Shown: one piece after another, positions 32,416 to 42,200 of the stretch
How positions within the stretch are numbered: position 1 is the first letter of the stretch
Layout of the letters: each line of letters starts with the position of its first letter
Assembly (NCBI GenBank): GCA_017479935.1
Contig: JAFVBO010000029.1
Span: 40,103 to 104,102 of the forward strand
Direction of reading: 5' to 3'
Source of the DNA: Lachnospiraceae bacterium
GTDB lineage: Bacteria; Bacillota; Clostridia; Lachnospirales; Lachnospiraceae
DNA: 64,000 nt
The notes under the pieces: generated by a model
Told to the model about the DNA's origin: nothing
The model's database searches: none
What the model saw: only the letters and a program-made list of their open reading frames with translations
Translations under genes and position numbers: made by a program

Positions 32416-34851
32416 TCATTCCTGTTCCAAGGTGATCTTGCTATTCTCCGTAAAAACCGTCACATATCCCTGCAGAGAAGACGCTTTAGCCTTCAGGACG
32501 CGGCAGTGCCCGCTCACAAAAATCCGGCACTTGTACTTTCCGTTCTTCGCCTCCTGGATCATATTGGCCCCGGCAGAGTTTCCGTCAAAAGCGATCAGAA
32601 CCGAAGGACGGCGCTTAAAAATTTCGTAGGCGAAGCTCTTATACAGCCCCATCCCCGAAGGCTCGATGGAAATCCGAATGCCCGGGCTTACCGCCAGCAG
32701 GCGCTCTTTCTCCGCCCGGCTGATCTTCGTCGGCACGATGGCAAACAGTTCAAACTTCCCCGCGCACTTTTCCGCCAGATACTTTTCGTACCCGCTCATC
32801 CGGTGCCCGACTACAAAGCAAACCTTCTCCGGGTCCGCCTGCGCCAGAATTTCATGCAAAATCCGGCACTCGCCCTCGCGCAGCCTTGTCTTATGGCGGT
32901 CGTTGTTAAAGCTTCCGCCCATGACCACAATCGGCATCTTCCCCTCCGGGATCTCCCGGATCAGATCATGCAGCTCCGCCGCGCTGTCCAGCTTCTTTTC
33001 CTCCGGAAGCGTATACCCCGTCTGCAAAGGCTTCCGGGCAAGCCTCCCAGCCAGATACGCCTCCGGCTTCTCATCTCCCCGAAGCACATCAAAGCGCCGG
33101 CTCTTCTCCGCAAACACACGCCGGCTTTCCTGCAGTACCAGATCTTCGGCCGCTCGCATCTGCATCAGCTCTTCCCGGCTTAATCCCAGAAGCTTCTCTA
33201 ACGACAGCTCCTCGTCGATTGAATCCGTCCCGTACAGCGCCCCGCCATCCGTGCCCTGCACGCACAGAACCCCGGCCTGCAGGTAGGTCTTCAGCGGATG
33301 ATTTTCCAGCCGGCTCAAATTGTTCAGGCGCACGTTGGAAGAAATCTGAAATTCCAGAACCGCCTGGGCATCTTTCAGATCCTGCATCAGCTGCTTGCCC
33401 TTGGCCGTCTTTAAGTTCGCGGTATAAAGTCCGTGCCCGATGCGCACATACGGCATCGTCTGCCCCGGCGCCAGCGCCTCCTTCACACAGCGAAGGGAAT
33501 TCGCCACGTTATCGCGCAGACTGTCGTTCTCACCCGCATGGATGCGGATCACAAACCCTGGTTCGTCCTTCGCGATGTGCACCAGCTCGCGGATCACGGC
33601 CTTCAAATCCCGAATGTCGTTGATCTCCTCGCCGATGATATCGCTCCCCGCCACATACGGATCCGGGGCCACCTCGCGCAAAACCTCCAGGTTCTCCTTA
33701 AAATAATCCCCGCCGGTGATGTTGTCCTTCACAAGCGTCAGCGGAATGCGCCGGATGCCCGCCAAAAAGCGCAGCATCACGCCGGTCTCCTCGCTCACCG
33801 CCGGCATCACCTCATGCACCTGCCGCAGCATCTCCACGGACTCTTTCCGCTTCACCAGCGTCGTATCCGAAATCTCCGCGTACACGATGCCCCGGTGCTG
33901 ATACCCTCTGGCAATCCACAGCAGCTTGTCCTGAAACAAGGTATTGCGCCGGTACGCCGGGTTTTCCCGGTCGCTCAGCATCCGCTTCACCGTCTGAGCG
34001 ATCTCCCTGTCCGGAATCCGCTCCGGATGCTCGATGACAATCTTCTCCTCGCTCTCCGTTCCCTTTGTGAACACATAGCGGTACAGATACACCTTCTCCA
34101 GGTTCGTAAAGACCGCCTGCCCGTCCTTCATGACCGCCAGCGAGGCGCGGATTTTCGGGATATTATAGGCGGCGTTCTCCAGATTGTTCAGGATCAGATC
34201 CGCGAAATTGATCACCGTGTGATCATCAATCTTGCGGGTCAGGTACTTGCCGGTAAGCGTGGAATCCCGGTAGTCTTCCGCCACCTGCTCCCGCTGCTGA
34301 AAGAGGGCCTCTTCCTGCTCCTTCGTGATCCGAAGGTTCAGCTTCTTAATGTAATACAATGGATACGCAATCTGATGACAGATCCCCAATGCGATCAGCA
34401 CATCCGGGTCCAGATTGGCGTTCATGTGCGTGTGCAAATCCGTCCGGAACTTGCACTCACTTAAGATATACGTCTTAACGATGGTCTTGGCCGCGCCAAG
34501 CTGATAATCCTTGGTCTGGCTCATCAACGTCTTGGAAATGGCTGGAATAGAAGCCTTCCGCTCGATGGTTCCGTCCGGAAATATGTTCGCGATTTTGGTG
34601 TCCGCCAGCCGGAAAATGTACATCGTCCGGTTGTCGTCATCAATGTAGCTCGGGATCCGGCCCTTAATCACCTTGAGTCCCTGCTCATCAAAGGAAATCG
34701 GAAGATTACAGAGCTTCGCCAGATTGGTGATCAGGTTCCCGGTCCCATGATTGGGCGTCCGAAGAACATAGGAAAGCTCCCCGTCTTCCATGAACAGATC
34801 GACGATCATGTCTTTTTCTTTGTCCAGATAGAATCTTCCGAAAGCGCTCAT
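32416..34851 (-). CDS. Adenosine-deaminase-like amidohydrolase with C-terminal Rossmann-like domain
   Basis: 811 residues, more than twice a normal adenosine deaminase. A roughly 130-residue N-terminal extension precedes an ADA-type barrel: HTH metal pair in FRTDLHTHMNAN, RIHAGENDS (His and the catalytic Glu region), IGHGLY, FQISSNVRL and QGTDGGALYGTD for the last metal Asp. The last 170 residues form a separate alpha/beta unit with VVMGGSFNND, VVGHRMSGYE and FDGNSAGANMIQEAK, reminiscent of SLOG/DprA-like nucleotide-binding folds. So a nucleoside-type hydrolase joined to a nucleotide-sensing module is the best reading. Substrate unknown. AAGGGGAAA precedes ATG. msrA lies upstream on the same strand. 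Confidence 0.75.
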   Translation of the reverse strand: MSAFGRFYLDKEKDMIVDLFMEDGELSYVLRTPNHGTGNLITNLAKLCNLPISFDEQGLKVIKGRIPSYIDDDNRTMYIFRLADTKIANIFPDGTIERKASIPAISKTLMSQTKDYQLGAAKTIVKTYILSECKFRTDLHTHMNANLDPDVLIALGICHQIAYPLYYIKKLNLRITKEQEEALFQQREQVAEDYRDSTLTGKYLTRKIDDHTVINFADLILNNLENAAYNIPKIRASLAVMKDGQAVFTNLEKVYLYRYVFTKGTESEEKIVIEHPERIPDREIAQTVKRMLSDRENPAYRRNTLFQDKLLWIARGYQHRGIVYAEISDTTLVKRKESVEMLRQVHEVMPAVSEETGVMLRFLAGIRRIPLTLVKDNITGGDYFKENLEVLREVAPDPYVAGSDIIGEEINDIRDLKAVIRELVHIAKDEPGFVIRIHAGENDSLRDNVANSLRCVKEALAPGQTMPYVRIGHGLYTANLKTAKGKQLMQDLKDAQAVLEFQISSNVRLNNLSRLENHPLKTYLQAGVLCVQGTDGGALYGTDSIDEELSLEKLLGLSREELMQMRAAEDLVLQESRRVFAEKSRRFDVLRGDEKPEAYLAGRLARKPLQTGYTLPEEKKLDSAAELHDLIREIPEGKMPIVVMGGSFNNDRHKTRLREGECRILHEILAQADPEKVCFVVGHRMSGYEKYLAEKCAGKFELFAIVPTKISRAEKERLLAVSPGIRISIEPSGMGLYKSFAYEIFKRRPSVLIAFDGNSAGANMIQEAKNGKYKCRIFVSGHCRVLKAKASSLQGYVTVFTENSKITLEQE

Positions 34852-34888
34852 ATCCGGTTTCCCCTTATTCCTGCAACAGTAGGATCCC

Positions 34889-35017
34889 CTACCCGTTGGT
34901 TGTGGATTTCCTCTTTTTCCCGTGATTCGACTACTCGTTGGTGGTGGCTTTCTGTCATTTATTCCTTGGCAGCTGCTTTCTCTTTCCTGTCATTTATTCC
35001 TTGGCGGCTGTTTTCTC
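34889..35017. repeat. Stacked short duplications at the msrA 3' end
   Basis: A 31-base unit encoding the msrA C-terminus and stop (34987-35017) recurs at 34952-34982 with two mismatches. Just beyond, a 22-base unit occurs at 34889-34910 and 34931-34952 at about 18 of 22. The whole msrA-to-ADA gap is built from such copies. Confidence 0.8.
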
Positions 35018-35797
35018 CTCTTCTCTTGCCCTGGCTTCTTCCTCCTCCAGATCCGCCAATGACGTAAAATGGATATGACAATATCCCGTGGGGTTTTTCT
35101 GCAGGTAGTCCTGGTGGTACTCCTCCGCCTTATAAAATCCTAAAATCGGCAACAGTTCCGTCGCGATCGGCAGCTCATAATTGGCCTGCACTTCATCATA
35201 AATTACCTGAATGGTGTCCAGATCTTCCTTGTCCGCATAGTAGATACCCGTCCGGTACTGGTTTCCCACATCATTTCCCTGCCGGTCCACCAGCGTCGGA
35301 TCAATGATCTTAAAATACTGCCGCAGGAGCGTACGCAGATGGATTTCCTCCGGGTCGTACCAAAGATGAATCGTCTCCGCAAAACCCGTCATTCCCGTGC
35401 AGACCTCCTGATAGCTGGGATCCTCCGTAAACCCGTTCGCGTACCCGGATTCCACGTCCAGCACGCCAGGAATGCGAGCAAAATATTCCTCCATGCCCCA
35501 AAAGCACCCACCCGCCAGGTAGATTTCCTTCGCCTTTGTCACATCAAACTCCTTCGGCTTCGTGTCCCGCGGCATCACCCGCGCTGTGATCGGATTCGGC
35601 TCCTCTGATTTGATGACGCCTGTCTTGCTCTCACCTGTCTTGATCTCGCCTGTCTTAATCTCGCCTGTCTTAATCTCGCCTGCTCCCCCCACCTGATTTT
35701 CCGGCGAAAGTCCGCCTTCCTGGCAGCCCGCAAGCAAAAGCAGCATGGCAATCACCAGCAAGAATTTCCGGTTCTGTCGTCTCTTTTCTGTCTTCAT
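34994..35797 (-). CDS. msrA: Peptide-methionine (S)-S-oxide reductase, lipoprotein form
   Basis: Repairs oxidised methionine in proteins. The catalytic Cys is in AGGCFWGMEEYF, and HQDYLQKNPTGYCHIHF is the conserved C-terminal block with the recycling Cys. Unlike the cytosolic form, it starts with a signal peptide and lipobox LLLLAGC, so it acts outside the membrane. A linker of repeated GEIKT units (about residues 40-62) separates the anchor from the enzyme. I start at ATG 35797 (267 residues), with GGGAG upstream. The C-terminus ends in an acidic tail whose DNA is duplicated after the stop. No msrB is fused or adjacent. Confidence 0.92.
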   Translation of the reverse strand: MKTEKRRQNRKFLLVIAMLLLLAGCQEGGLSPENQVGGAGEIKTGEIKTGEIKTGESKTGVIKSEEPNPITARVMPRDTKPKEFDVTKAKEIYLAGGCFWGMEEYFARIPGVLDVESGYANGFTEDPSYQEVCTGMTGFAETIHLWYDPEEIHLRTLLRQYFKIIDPTLVDRQGNDVGNQYRTGIYYADKEDLDTIQVIYDEVQANYELPIATELLPILGFYKAEEYHQDYLQKNPTGYCHIHFTSLADLEEEEARAREEEKTAAKE

Positions 35798-35859
35798 ACC
35801 CAACTCCCATATAGCGCTTGGGCGCTGCCACAAAACTGTACAAAAATCTTTTCGTATGT

Positions 35860-35888
35860 ATCATAGCAGAAGCAAAAAGAAATATCCA
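35860..35888 (-). promoter_or_regulatory. Probable extended -10 promoter for msrA
   Basis: Minus strand TGC-TATGAT with TATGAT at 35860-35865; the -35 (TGGATA, 17 bases upstream) is poor, so the TG extension would matter. The stretch between it and the nifJ terminator shows no gene. Confidence 0.45.
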
Positions 35889-36028
35889 TAGCGCAAACGG
35901 AGAAAGAAATGACTTAGAAGACCTCCAAAAAGCAGCCCCCCTTGCATTCCTAGCTCCCGGAGATTTCATAAATGCATGGGGATTGGCTTCAAAAGAGCAA
36001 AACCCCAAATTTACTTCCCCTCCCTCAA

Positions 36029-36076
36029 CAAAAGGAAGGCATGCCTTCGCCCTCCAGCTTAGCATGCCTTCCTTTC
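36029..36076 (-). terminator. Terminator of nifJ
   Basis: Minus-strand hairpin with perfect 13-base arms AAGGAAGGCATGC (36062-36074 read in reverse) and GCATGCCTTCCTT, a 17-base loop, then TTTTGTTG. It starts directly after the nifJ stop. Confidence 0.8.
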
Positions 36077-36078
36077 CT

Positions 36079-39000
36079 TTACTGCTCTTCCATCTTCTTA
36101 TATTTCTCGTACCGCTCCTTCGCATACTGGCGGCCGATCTCAAACAATTCCTTCGCGTTCTCCGGGAAGGTCTTCTCCAGCGTCAGGTACCGGTTCTCAC
36201 CCTTCAGGAAATCCTCGTACTCCATGGTCGGAGCCTTGGAATCCACGGTCATCGGGTGTTCCTTTCTGGGATCATAGTGATACAGGTTCCAGTATCCGCT
36301 CGCCACGGCGCGCTTCATTTCTTCCTGCACCTTATCCATGCCGTTTCGGATGCCGTGCGACGTGCAAGGGCAGTAAGCGATGATCACGGAAGGGCCGTCG
36401 TACTCTTCCGCTTCCTTCACCACCTTCACGAGCTGGTTCATGTCCGCGCCCATGGCCACCTGCGCCACGTACACGTTGCCGTAGGTCATCATGATGGCCC
36501 CCAGATCCTTCTTCCGGCTCTTCTTGCCGGCGGAGGCAAACTGCGCCACCGCGCCCACCTGCGTGGCCTTGGAGCTCTGGCCGCCGGTGTTGGAATACAC
36601 CTCGGTGTCGATGACGAACACGTTGATGTTCTCGCCGCTGGCGATTACGTGGTCCAGGCCGCCAAAGCCAATGTCATAGGCCCAGCCGTCGCCGCCGAAC
36701 ATCCAGAATGTCTTCTTGGCCAGCTGATCCTTGTACTTTAAGACCTCGCGGGCTGCGTTCGCCGTCTCGCCTTCCGCCTGCACCTTCAGGTACTCTTCGC
36801 AAAGCTCGATCAGCGCGTCGGAAGCCTTTCGGGATTCATCGAAATCCTGGTACGCTTCCTCCCAGGCAAGGCACGCCTTGAAAAGTGCCGGCGCCGCGCC
36901 TTCCGCCAGGTTTTTCAGCGCGCCAACGCGCATCTTCTCCGCCTCGCGCTGCTGCGCCACCGACAGATAGATGCCCAGCTGAAGTTCCGCGTTGTTCTCA
37001 AACAGGCAGTTGGTCCAGGCGGGGCCAAAGCCGCGGCGGTTCGTGGTGTACGGAATGCCCGGCATCGGCGCACCCCAGGCCTGCGAGCAGCCGGTGGCGT
37101 TCGCCCAGTACACGCGGTCGCCAAAGAGCTGGGTTAACAGCTTGCCATACGGCGTCTCGCCGCACCCCGCGCACGCGGCGGAGAACTCCAGAAGCGGCTG
37201 CTTAAACTGGCTGCCCTTCACGGTATACTTGTTAAACACATCGCCCTTGTCGGAAAGGGAAAGCGCATAGGCAAAGCGCTCCTTCTGGCTTTCGTCCAAG
37301 TGCGCCGGCACCATGGTCAGCGCCTTCTCCTTCGCCGGGCAGACGGATGCGCAGCTTCCGCAGCCGGTGCAGTCGAATGTGGACACCTGCATGCTGAACA
37401 GGTACGCCTGGCCGCCCTTCACGCCGATGGCGGGAACGGTTTCAAAGCCTTCCGGCGCCGCCTCAGCCTCTTCCTGCGTCAGCAGGTACGGGCGAATGAC
37501 GGCGTGAGGACATACGAATGCGCACTGGTTGCACTGGATACACTTATCCTTATCCCAGACCGGGATGTTCACGGCGATACCGCGCTTCTCATACGCGGTC
37601 AGGCCCAGTTCGATGGAACCGTCTTCATGCTTCTTAAACGCGCTGACCGGCAGGTCATCGCCTTTCTGACGGTTGATCGGGAACAGAATGTTCTTCACCA
37701 CATCAGGAAGGTTCGGATCGTCCGCGGGACGGTCATCCGCCGCGTTCGCCCAACTTGCCGGGATCTCCACCTGATGCACGCGCGTCGCGCCGGCGTCGAT
37801 GGCCGCGATGTTCTTGGCGATAACCGCTTCTCCCTTATTAAAATAGCTGCGGCGGGCGGCATCCTTCATCTGATCCAGCGCCTTCTCCGCGTCCATAAGG
37901 CCCGTGATTTGAAAGAACGCGGCCTGCAGCACCGTGTTGGTGTGGCTTCCTAGCCCCATCTCCTGCGCGATCGCCGTCGCGTCAATGGTATAGAACCGGA
38001 TGTGGCGATCGGCCAGGATCTTCTTCACGTTGCCCGGGAGCTCCTTCTCCAGCTCATCCTGCGTCCAGGTGCAGTTTAACAGGAACGCGCCGCCCTCTTT
38101 CAGTTCCTCCGCGATGTCATACTGATGAATATAACTCTGGTTATGGCAGGCGACAAAGTCCGCCGCCTTGACATAGTAGGAACTTAAGATCGGGTTCTTC
38201 GACAGGCGAAGATGCGACTTCGTCACGCCGAAGGACTTCTTCGCGTCATATTCAAAGTAGGCCTGCGCGTACATGTTCTCGCAGTCGCCTAAAATCTGAA
38301 CCGTGTTGTGGTTCGCGCCGACGGTTCCATCGCCGCCAAGGCCCCAGAACTTGCAGCTGTAGGTTTCCTTGTCGCCAAAGCCGGGCATCGGCACCGATTC
38401 CAGGGACAGATGCGTGACATCGTCGTGGATACCCACGGTAAAGCTGCGCACCGGGTTCTCGGCGCGAAGGTTCTCAAACACTGCCATCATCTGCATGGGG
38501 TCGGTATCCTTAGAGCTTAAGCCGTAACGTCCGCCGATCACTTGTGCGTCGCGTCCCGCCTGCTTTAAGACAGCGGTGACATCCAGGTACAGCGGCTCGC
38601 CGGCGCTGCCCATCTCCTTGCAGCGGTCTAAAACCGCGATGCGCTGCACGCTCTCCGGCAGCGCCGCCAGGAAGTGCTTGGCGGAAAACGGCCGGTACAG
38701 ATGCACCTGCAAAAAGCCGGTCTTTCTTCCGCGGGCATTTAAGTAATCCACGGTCTCGCGGATCGCGCCGGACACGCTGCCCATGGCGATGATCACGTCC
38801 GTGGCCTCCGGATCTCCGTAGTAGTTAAACAGATGATACTCGCGCCCGGTGATCTCGCCCACCTTCTGCATGTAGTCCTCCACGATCTCCGGAAGGGCAT
38901 TGTAGAAGGGGTTGTTCGCCTCGCGCACCTGGAAGTATACATCACCATTCTGCACGGTTGCCCGAAGCAGCGGATGCTCCGGATTTAAGGCATGCTCCCG

Positions 39001-39609
39001 GAACTTATCCAGCGCGTCATGATCGAGGAGCGCGGAGAACTGCTTCACATCCGGCATGTCAATGCGGGAAAGCTCATGCGAGGTGCGGAAGCCATCGAAA
39101 AAGTGCATGAACGGGATGCTGCCCTTCACGGCGGAAAGGTGCGCCACCGCGGCAAGGTCCGCCGCCTCCTGCACGCTTCCGGAGGAAAGCTGGGCAAAGC
39201 CCGTCTGACGGCAGGCCATGACATCCGAGTGATCGCCGAAAATACTCATGGCATGCGTACCCACGGTACGGGACGCCACGTGCAGCACGGCGGGCAGGCG
39301 CTCGCCGGCGATGCGGAACAGCGTCGGGATCATCAGCATCAGGCCCTGGCTGGAGGTGTAGCTGACGCCCAGCGCGCCGGCCTGCAACGCCCCGTGCACA
39401 GCGGCGATGGCGCCAGCCTCCGACTGCATTTCCACCAGGCGAACCCGCTGTCCGAACATGTTCTCCCGCCCGTTGGCGCTCCACTTATCGGTGCTGCCTG
39501 CCATGGGCGAGGACGGCGTAATCGGGTAAATCGCCGCCACTTCCGTAAATTCATATGCCACGTGCGCGGCAGCGGTATTGCCGTCCACGGTCATGAAATT
39601 CTGTCCCAT
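36079..39609 (-). CDS. nifJ: Pyruvate:ferredoxin (flavodoxin) oxidoreductase
   Basis: Central anaerobic enzyme: pyruvate + CoA + oxidised ferredoxin to acetyl-CoA + CO2 + reduced ferredoxin. It is a full-length single-chain type (1176 residues). Order: PFOR domains I-III (YPITPSSPMAG near the start), a two-cluster ferredoxin domain with CIQCNQCAFVCP and CTGCGSCASVCP, then the thiamine-binding domain with CAGCGETPYGK, GCSQAWGAPMPG and GGDGWAYDIG, and the EVYSNTGGQ substrate loop. AAAGGAGATAAG precedes the ATG. An ATTCAGC-type palindrome lies in the 5' gap. Its presence marks the host as an anaerobe or near-anaerobe. Confidence 0.97.
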   Translation of the reverse strand: MGQNFMTVDGNTAAAHVAYEFTEVAAIYPITPSSPMAGSTDKWSANGRENMFGQRVRLVEMQSEAGAIAAVHGALQAGALGVSYTSSQGLMLMIPTLFRIAGERLPAVLHVASRTVGTHAMSIFGDHSDVMACRQTGFAQLSSGSVQEAADLAAVAHLSAVKGSIPFMHFFDGFRTSHELSRIDMPDVKQFSALLDHDALDKFREHALNPEHPLLRATVQNGDVYFQVREANNPFYNALPEIVEDYMQKVGEITGREYHLFNYYGDPEATDVIIAMGSVSGAIRETVDYLNARGRKTGFLQVHLYRPFSAKHFLAALPESVQRIAVLDRCKEMGSAGEPLYLDVTAVLKQAGRDAQVIGGRYGLSSKDTDPMQMMAVFENLRAENPVRSFTVGIHDDVTHLSLESVPMPGFGDKETYSCKFWGLGGDGTVGANHNTVQILGDCENMYAQAYFEYDAKKSFGVTKSHLRLSKNPILSSYYVKAADFVACHNQSYIHQYDIAEELKEGGAFLLNCTWTQDELEKELPGNVKKILADRHIRFYTIDATAIAQEMGLGSHTNTVLQAAFFQITGLMDAEKALDQMKDAARRSYFNKGEAVIAKNIAAIDAGATRVHQVEIPASWANAADDRPADDPNLPDVVKNILFPINRQKGDDLPVSAFKKHEDGSIELGLTAYEKRGIAVNIPVWDKDKCIQCNQCAFVCPHAVIRPYLLTQEEAEAAPEGFETVPAIGVKGGQAYLFSMQVSTFDCTGCGSCASVCPAKEKALTMVPAHLDESQKERFAYALSLSDKGDVFNKYTVKGSQFKQPLLEFSAACAGCGETPYGKLLTQLFGDRVYWANATGCSQAWGAPMPGIPYTTNRRGFGPAWTNCLFENNAELQLGIYLSVAQQREAEKMRVGALKNLAEGAAPALFKACLAWEEAYQDFDESRKASDALIELCEEYLKVQAEGETANAAREVLKYKDQLAKKTFWMFGGDGWAYDIGFGGLDHVIASGENINVFVIDTEVYSNTGGQSSKATQVGAVAQFASAGKKSRKKDLGAIMMTYGNVYVAQVAMGADMNQLVKVVKEAEEYDGPSVIIAYCPCTSHGIRNGMDKVQEEMKRAVASGYWNLYHYDPRKEHPMTVDSKAPTMEYEDFLKGENRYLTLEKTFPENAKELFEIGRQYAKERYEKYKKMEEQ

Positions 39610-39637
39610 CTTCTTATCTCCTTTCGGATAACAAAGA

Positions 39638-39707
39638 ATTCAGCTCCAGTCCCAGGAAAATGTCTGCAAGCAGCCATTTTCCTGTTTTCTGCATAATCGT
39701 GCTGAAT
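39638..39707. repeat. ATTCAGC-ended palindromic repeat upstream of nifJ
   Basis: Ends ATTCAGC and GCTGAAT, with an inner perfect pair CAGGAAAATG/CATTTTCCTG (39653-39662, 39675-39684). It shares TGCAAGCAGCCATTTTC and TTTTCTGCAT with the 2.2-2.4 kb copy. Confidence 0.7.
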
Positions 39708-39719
39708 ATTTCTTTTCGC

Positions 39720-42200
39720 CTATTTCTTCAGCCCTAATTTCTCCACGGCCTCTTCCCTCATCTTATACTTCAGGATCTTGCCGGCCGCGTTCATCGGGAA
39801 CGAGTCAACAAAGGTAATGTAGCGCGGCACCTTGTGGCGGGCCAGGGAAGCGGTGATATACTCGCGCATTTCCGGCTCCGTCAGGCTGCAGCCTTCCTTT
39901 AAGATGATGCAGGCCATGGCTTCCTCGCCGTACTTCACGTCCGGCACGCCGATCACTTGCACATCCTTTACCATGGGATGTGTATAGATAAACTCTTCAA
40001 TTTCCTTCGGATAAATGTTCTCACCACCGCGGATGATCATATCCTTTAAGCGGCCGGTGATCTTGTAGTTGCCGGCCTCATCGCGGCAAGCCAGATCGCC
40101 CGAGTGCAGCCACCCTTCGGCGTCCACGGTATCCCGCGTCTCCTCCGGCATCTTGTAATAGCCCTTCATGGTGTTGTATCCGCGGGAGCAGAACTCGCCG
40201 TTCACGCCGGGGCCCACCTCCAGGCCCGTCTCCGGATCGATGATCTTGCACTGAATGTGCGGGAAGTTGTAGCCGACCGTCTCCGTTCTCACATCCAGCG
40301 GATCCGTCCAGGTGCTCATCGTGCTTCCCGGCGAAGATTCGGTCTGGCCATACACGCTGACGATACCGGTCATGTTCATCTCATCCGGCTGCGCCGCGCG
40401 CTTCATCAGTTCCGGAGGGCATCCGGATCCGGCCATGATACCGGTGCGCATGTAGGAGAAATCCGTCTTCCGGTAGTCTTCATGGTTAAACATGGCGATA
40501 AACATCGTCGGCACGCCGTTAAAGCAGGTGATGCGCTCCTGGCGGATGCAGGCGAGCGACGTCTTCGCCGAGAAGTACGGCATCGGGCACATGGTCGCGC
40601 CGTGCGTCATGGAGGACGTCATGGACAGTACCATGCCGAAGCAGTGGAACATGGGCACCTGGATCATCATGCGATCCGCCGTGGACAGATCCATGCGGTC
40701 GCCGATACACTTGCCGTTGTTGACGACGTTGTAGTGCGTCAGCATGACGCCCTTCGGGAAGCCGGTCGTACCGGAGGTGTACTGCATGTTGGCGACATCA
40801 TCCGGGCGCACATGCGCGGCCATGCGGTAGATTTCCTCCACCGGAACGGCGTCCGCGCGTTCCATGGCCTCATCGAAGGTAAGGCATCCCGGCATCTTAA
40901 AGCCCACGGTGATGACGTTTCTCAGGAACGGCAGACGTTTGCAGTGCAGCGGCTTGCCGGGCTTGGAGGACGCAATCTCCGGGCACAGTTCGTTGATGAT
41001 GCCCTTATAGTCGGAATCCAGCGATCCCTCGATCATGATCAGCGTGTGCGTATCGGACTGGCGCAGCAGGTACTCCGCCTCATGCACCTTGTACGCCGTG
41101 TTCACGGTGACCAAGATGGCGCCGATCTTCGTGGTCGCCCAGAAACTGATGTACCAGGCGGGCACGTTCGTGCACCAGACCGCCACCTTGCTGCCGGCCT
41201 TCACGCCCATGGACACCAGCGCGCGGGCGAATGTGTCCACGTCTTCGCGGAATTCTTCATACGTCCTGGTGTAGTCAAGTGTCGTATATTTAAAGCAATA
41301 CTGATCCGGGAACTCTTCCACCAGGCGGTCCAAAACCTGGCCAAAGGTCAGGCTGATCAGCTCATCCTTCTTCCAGATGTACTGGCCGGTTCCGTCGTGG
41401 TTCGGATACAGCACCGGCTTTTTGCCGCGCGTATCCTCAAAACGGTTCATGTAGTTGACAAAGTGCGGGAAGATAATCTGCAGATCCGGCAGATCCTCCA
41501 TCCAGCTGGTCTTCCACTCCAGGGAGATGAAGCCGTCGTAGTCCACGGAGGACAGCGCCCGCATGAACTCCGCGATGGGCATGTTGCCTTCGCCGATCAG
41601 GTTGTAGGTGTCCTTGTCGTCCGAGTCGCGCAGATGCACATGCTTCACGTAAGCACCCAGGTTCTTGATCGTCTGCGCGGGCGTCTCGCCAAAGTCGCGG
41701 AACGGATGATGAATGTCCCACAGCGCCGCCAGATAATCGCAGGCGTAGCTGTCCATCAGCTCACGAAGCTTCGCGGTATCGGCGTATAAACCGCTGGTTT
41801 TCATCAGAATGATGACGCCCTTTTCCTCTGCATAGGGAAGGATTTGATCCAGGCACTCCCGCACGCGCTCCTCGTTTCCGCGGATCGCCACCAGACACAC
41901 GCTCTCCACGGACGCCGCCTGTGCCGTGTCAATCAGCGCCCGGATATCCTCAAAGCGATCCTCCGGAAGGGAGATATCGATGCAGGAATCCAGACAGGGA
42001 ATGCTCAGGTTCTTTTCCCTTAAAGAACGCACCGTCGCGGCGATGTTGTACTTGTGGAAAGGGCCGCCCTTCCCGATCAGCTCCGGAAATTTCGGAAGAT
42101 TGTATACTTCAATACCCTGGAAACGCATGTCGACGGCGATGTCTAAAAGTTCCGTCCAGCTAAGATCTGCCCAGCCTCTGGTTGAAAATGAAAGCTTCAT
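39720..42200 (-). CDS. Fusion: sugar-isomerase-like TIM barrel plus acyl-CoA synthetase
   Basis: 826 residues. The first 265 form an AP-endonuclease-2/xylose-isomerase-like barrel (FSTRGWADLSW start, ALWDIHHPF, VKHVHLRD, ISLEWK), some metal ligands visible. Residues about 285-826 are a complete ANL-family acyl-CoA synthetase: P-loop YTSGTTGFPKGVML, YGQTES, LHSGD, GRLKDMIIRGGENIYP and the adenylation Lys in AAGKILKYK. It would activate a carboxylic acid with ATP and CoA; the barrel could make or isomerise the acid. Substrate unknown. Its ATG overlaps the stop of the LeuA-like gene (ATGA), so both are translated together under the leucine leader. Confidence 0.85.
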   Translation of the reverse strand: MKLSFSTRGWADLSWTELLDIAVDMRFQGIEVYNLPKFPELIGKGGPFHKYNIAATVRSLREKNLSIPCLDSCIDISLPEDRFEDIRALIDTAQAASVESVCLVAIRGNEERVRECLDQILPYAEEKGVIILMKTSGLYADTAKLRELMDSYACDYLAALWDIHHPFRDFGETPAQTIKNLGAYVKHVHLRDSDDKDTYNLIGEGNMPIAEFMRALSSVDYDGFISLEWKTSWMEDLPDLQIIFPHFVNYMNRFEDTRGKKPVLYPNHDGTGQYIWKKDELISLTFGQVLDRLVEEFPDQYCFKYTTLDYTRTYEEFREDVDTFARALVSMGVKAGSKVAVWCTNVPAWYISFWATTKIGAILVTVNTAYKVHEAEYLLRQSDTHTLIMIEGSLDSDYKGIINELCPEIASSKPGKPLHCKRLPFLRNVITVGFKMPGCLTFDEAMERADAVPVEEIYRMAAHVRPDDVANMQYTSGTTGFPKGVMLTHYNVVNNGKCIGDRMDLSTADRMMIQVPMFHCFGMVLSMTSSMTHGATMCPMPYFSAKTSLACIRQERITCFNGVPTMFIAMFNHEDYRKTDFSYMRTGIMAGSGCPPELMKRAAQPDEMNMTGIVSVYGQTESSPGSTMSTWTDPLDVRTETVGYNFPHIQCKIIDPETGLEVGPGVNGEFCSRGYNTMKGYYKMPEETRDTVDAEGWLHSGDLACRDEAGNYKITGRLKDMIIRGGENIYPKEIEEFIYTHPMVKDVQVIGVPDVKYGEEAMACIILKEGCSLTEPEMREYITASLARHKVPRYITFVDSFPMNAAGKILKYKMREEAVEKLGLKK

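Noticed and set aside
32416..34851. RADAR-type RdrB deaminase
   Set aside because: RADAR needs an adjacent RdrA ATPase, which is absent, and the C-terminal domain and size layout differ; only a general ADA relationship is supported.
40104..41789. 561-codon frame on the plus strand
   Set aside because: Antisense of the acyl-CoA synthetase fusion; His/Arg-rich composition typical of a shadow frame in GC-rich DNA.
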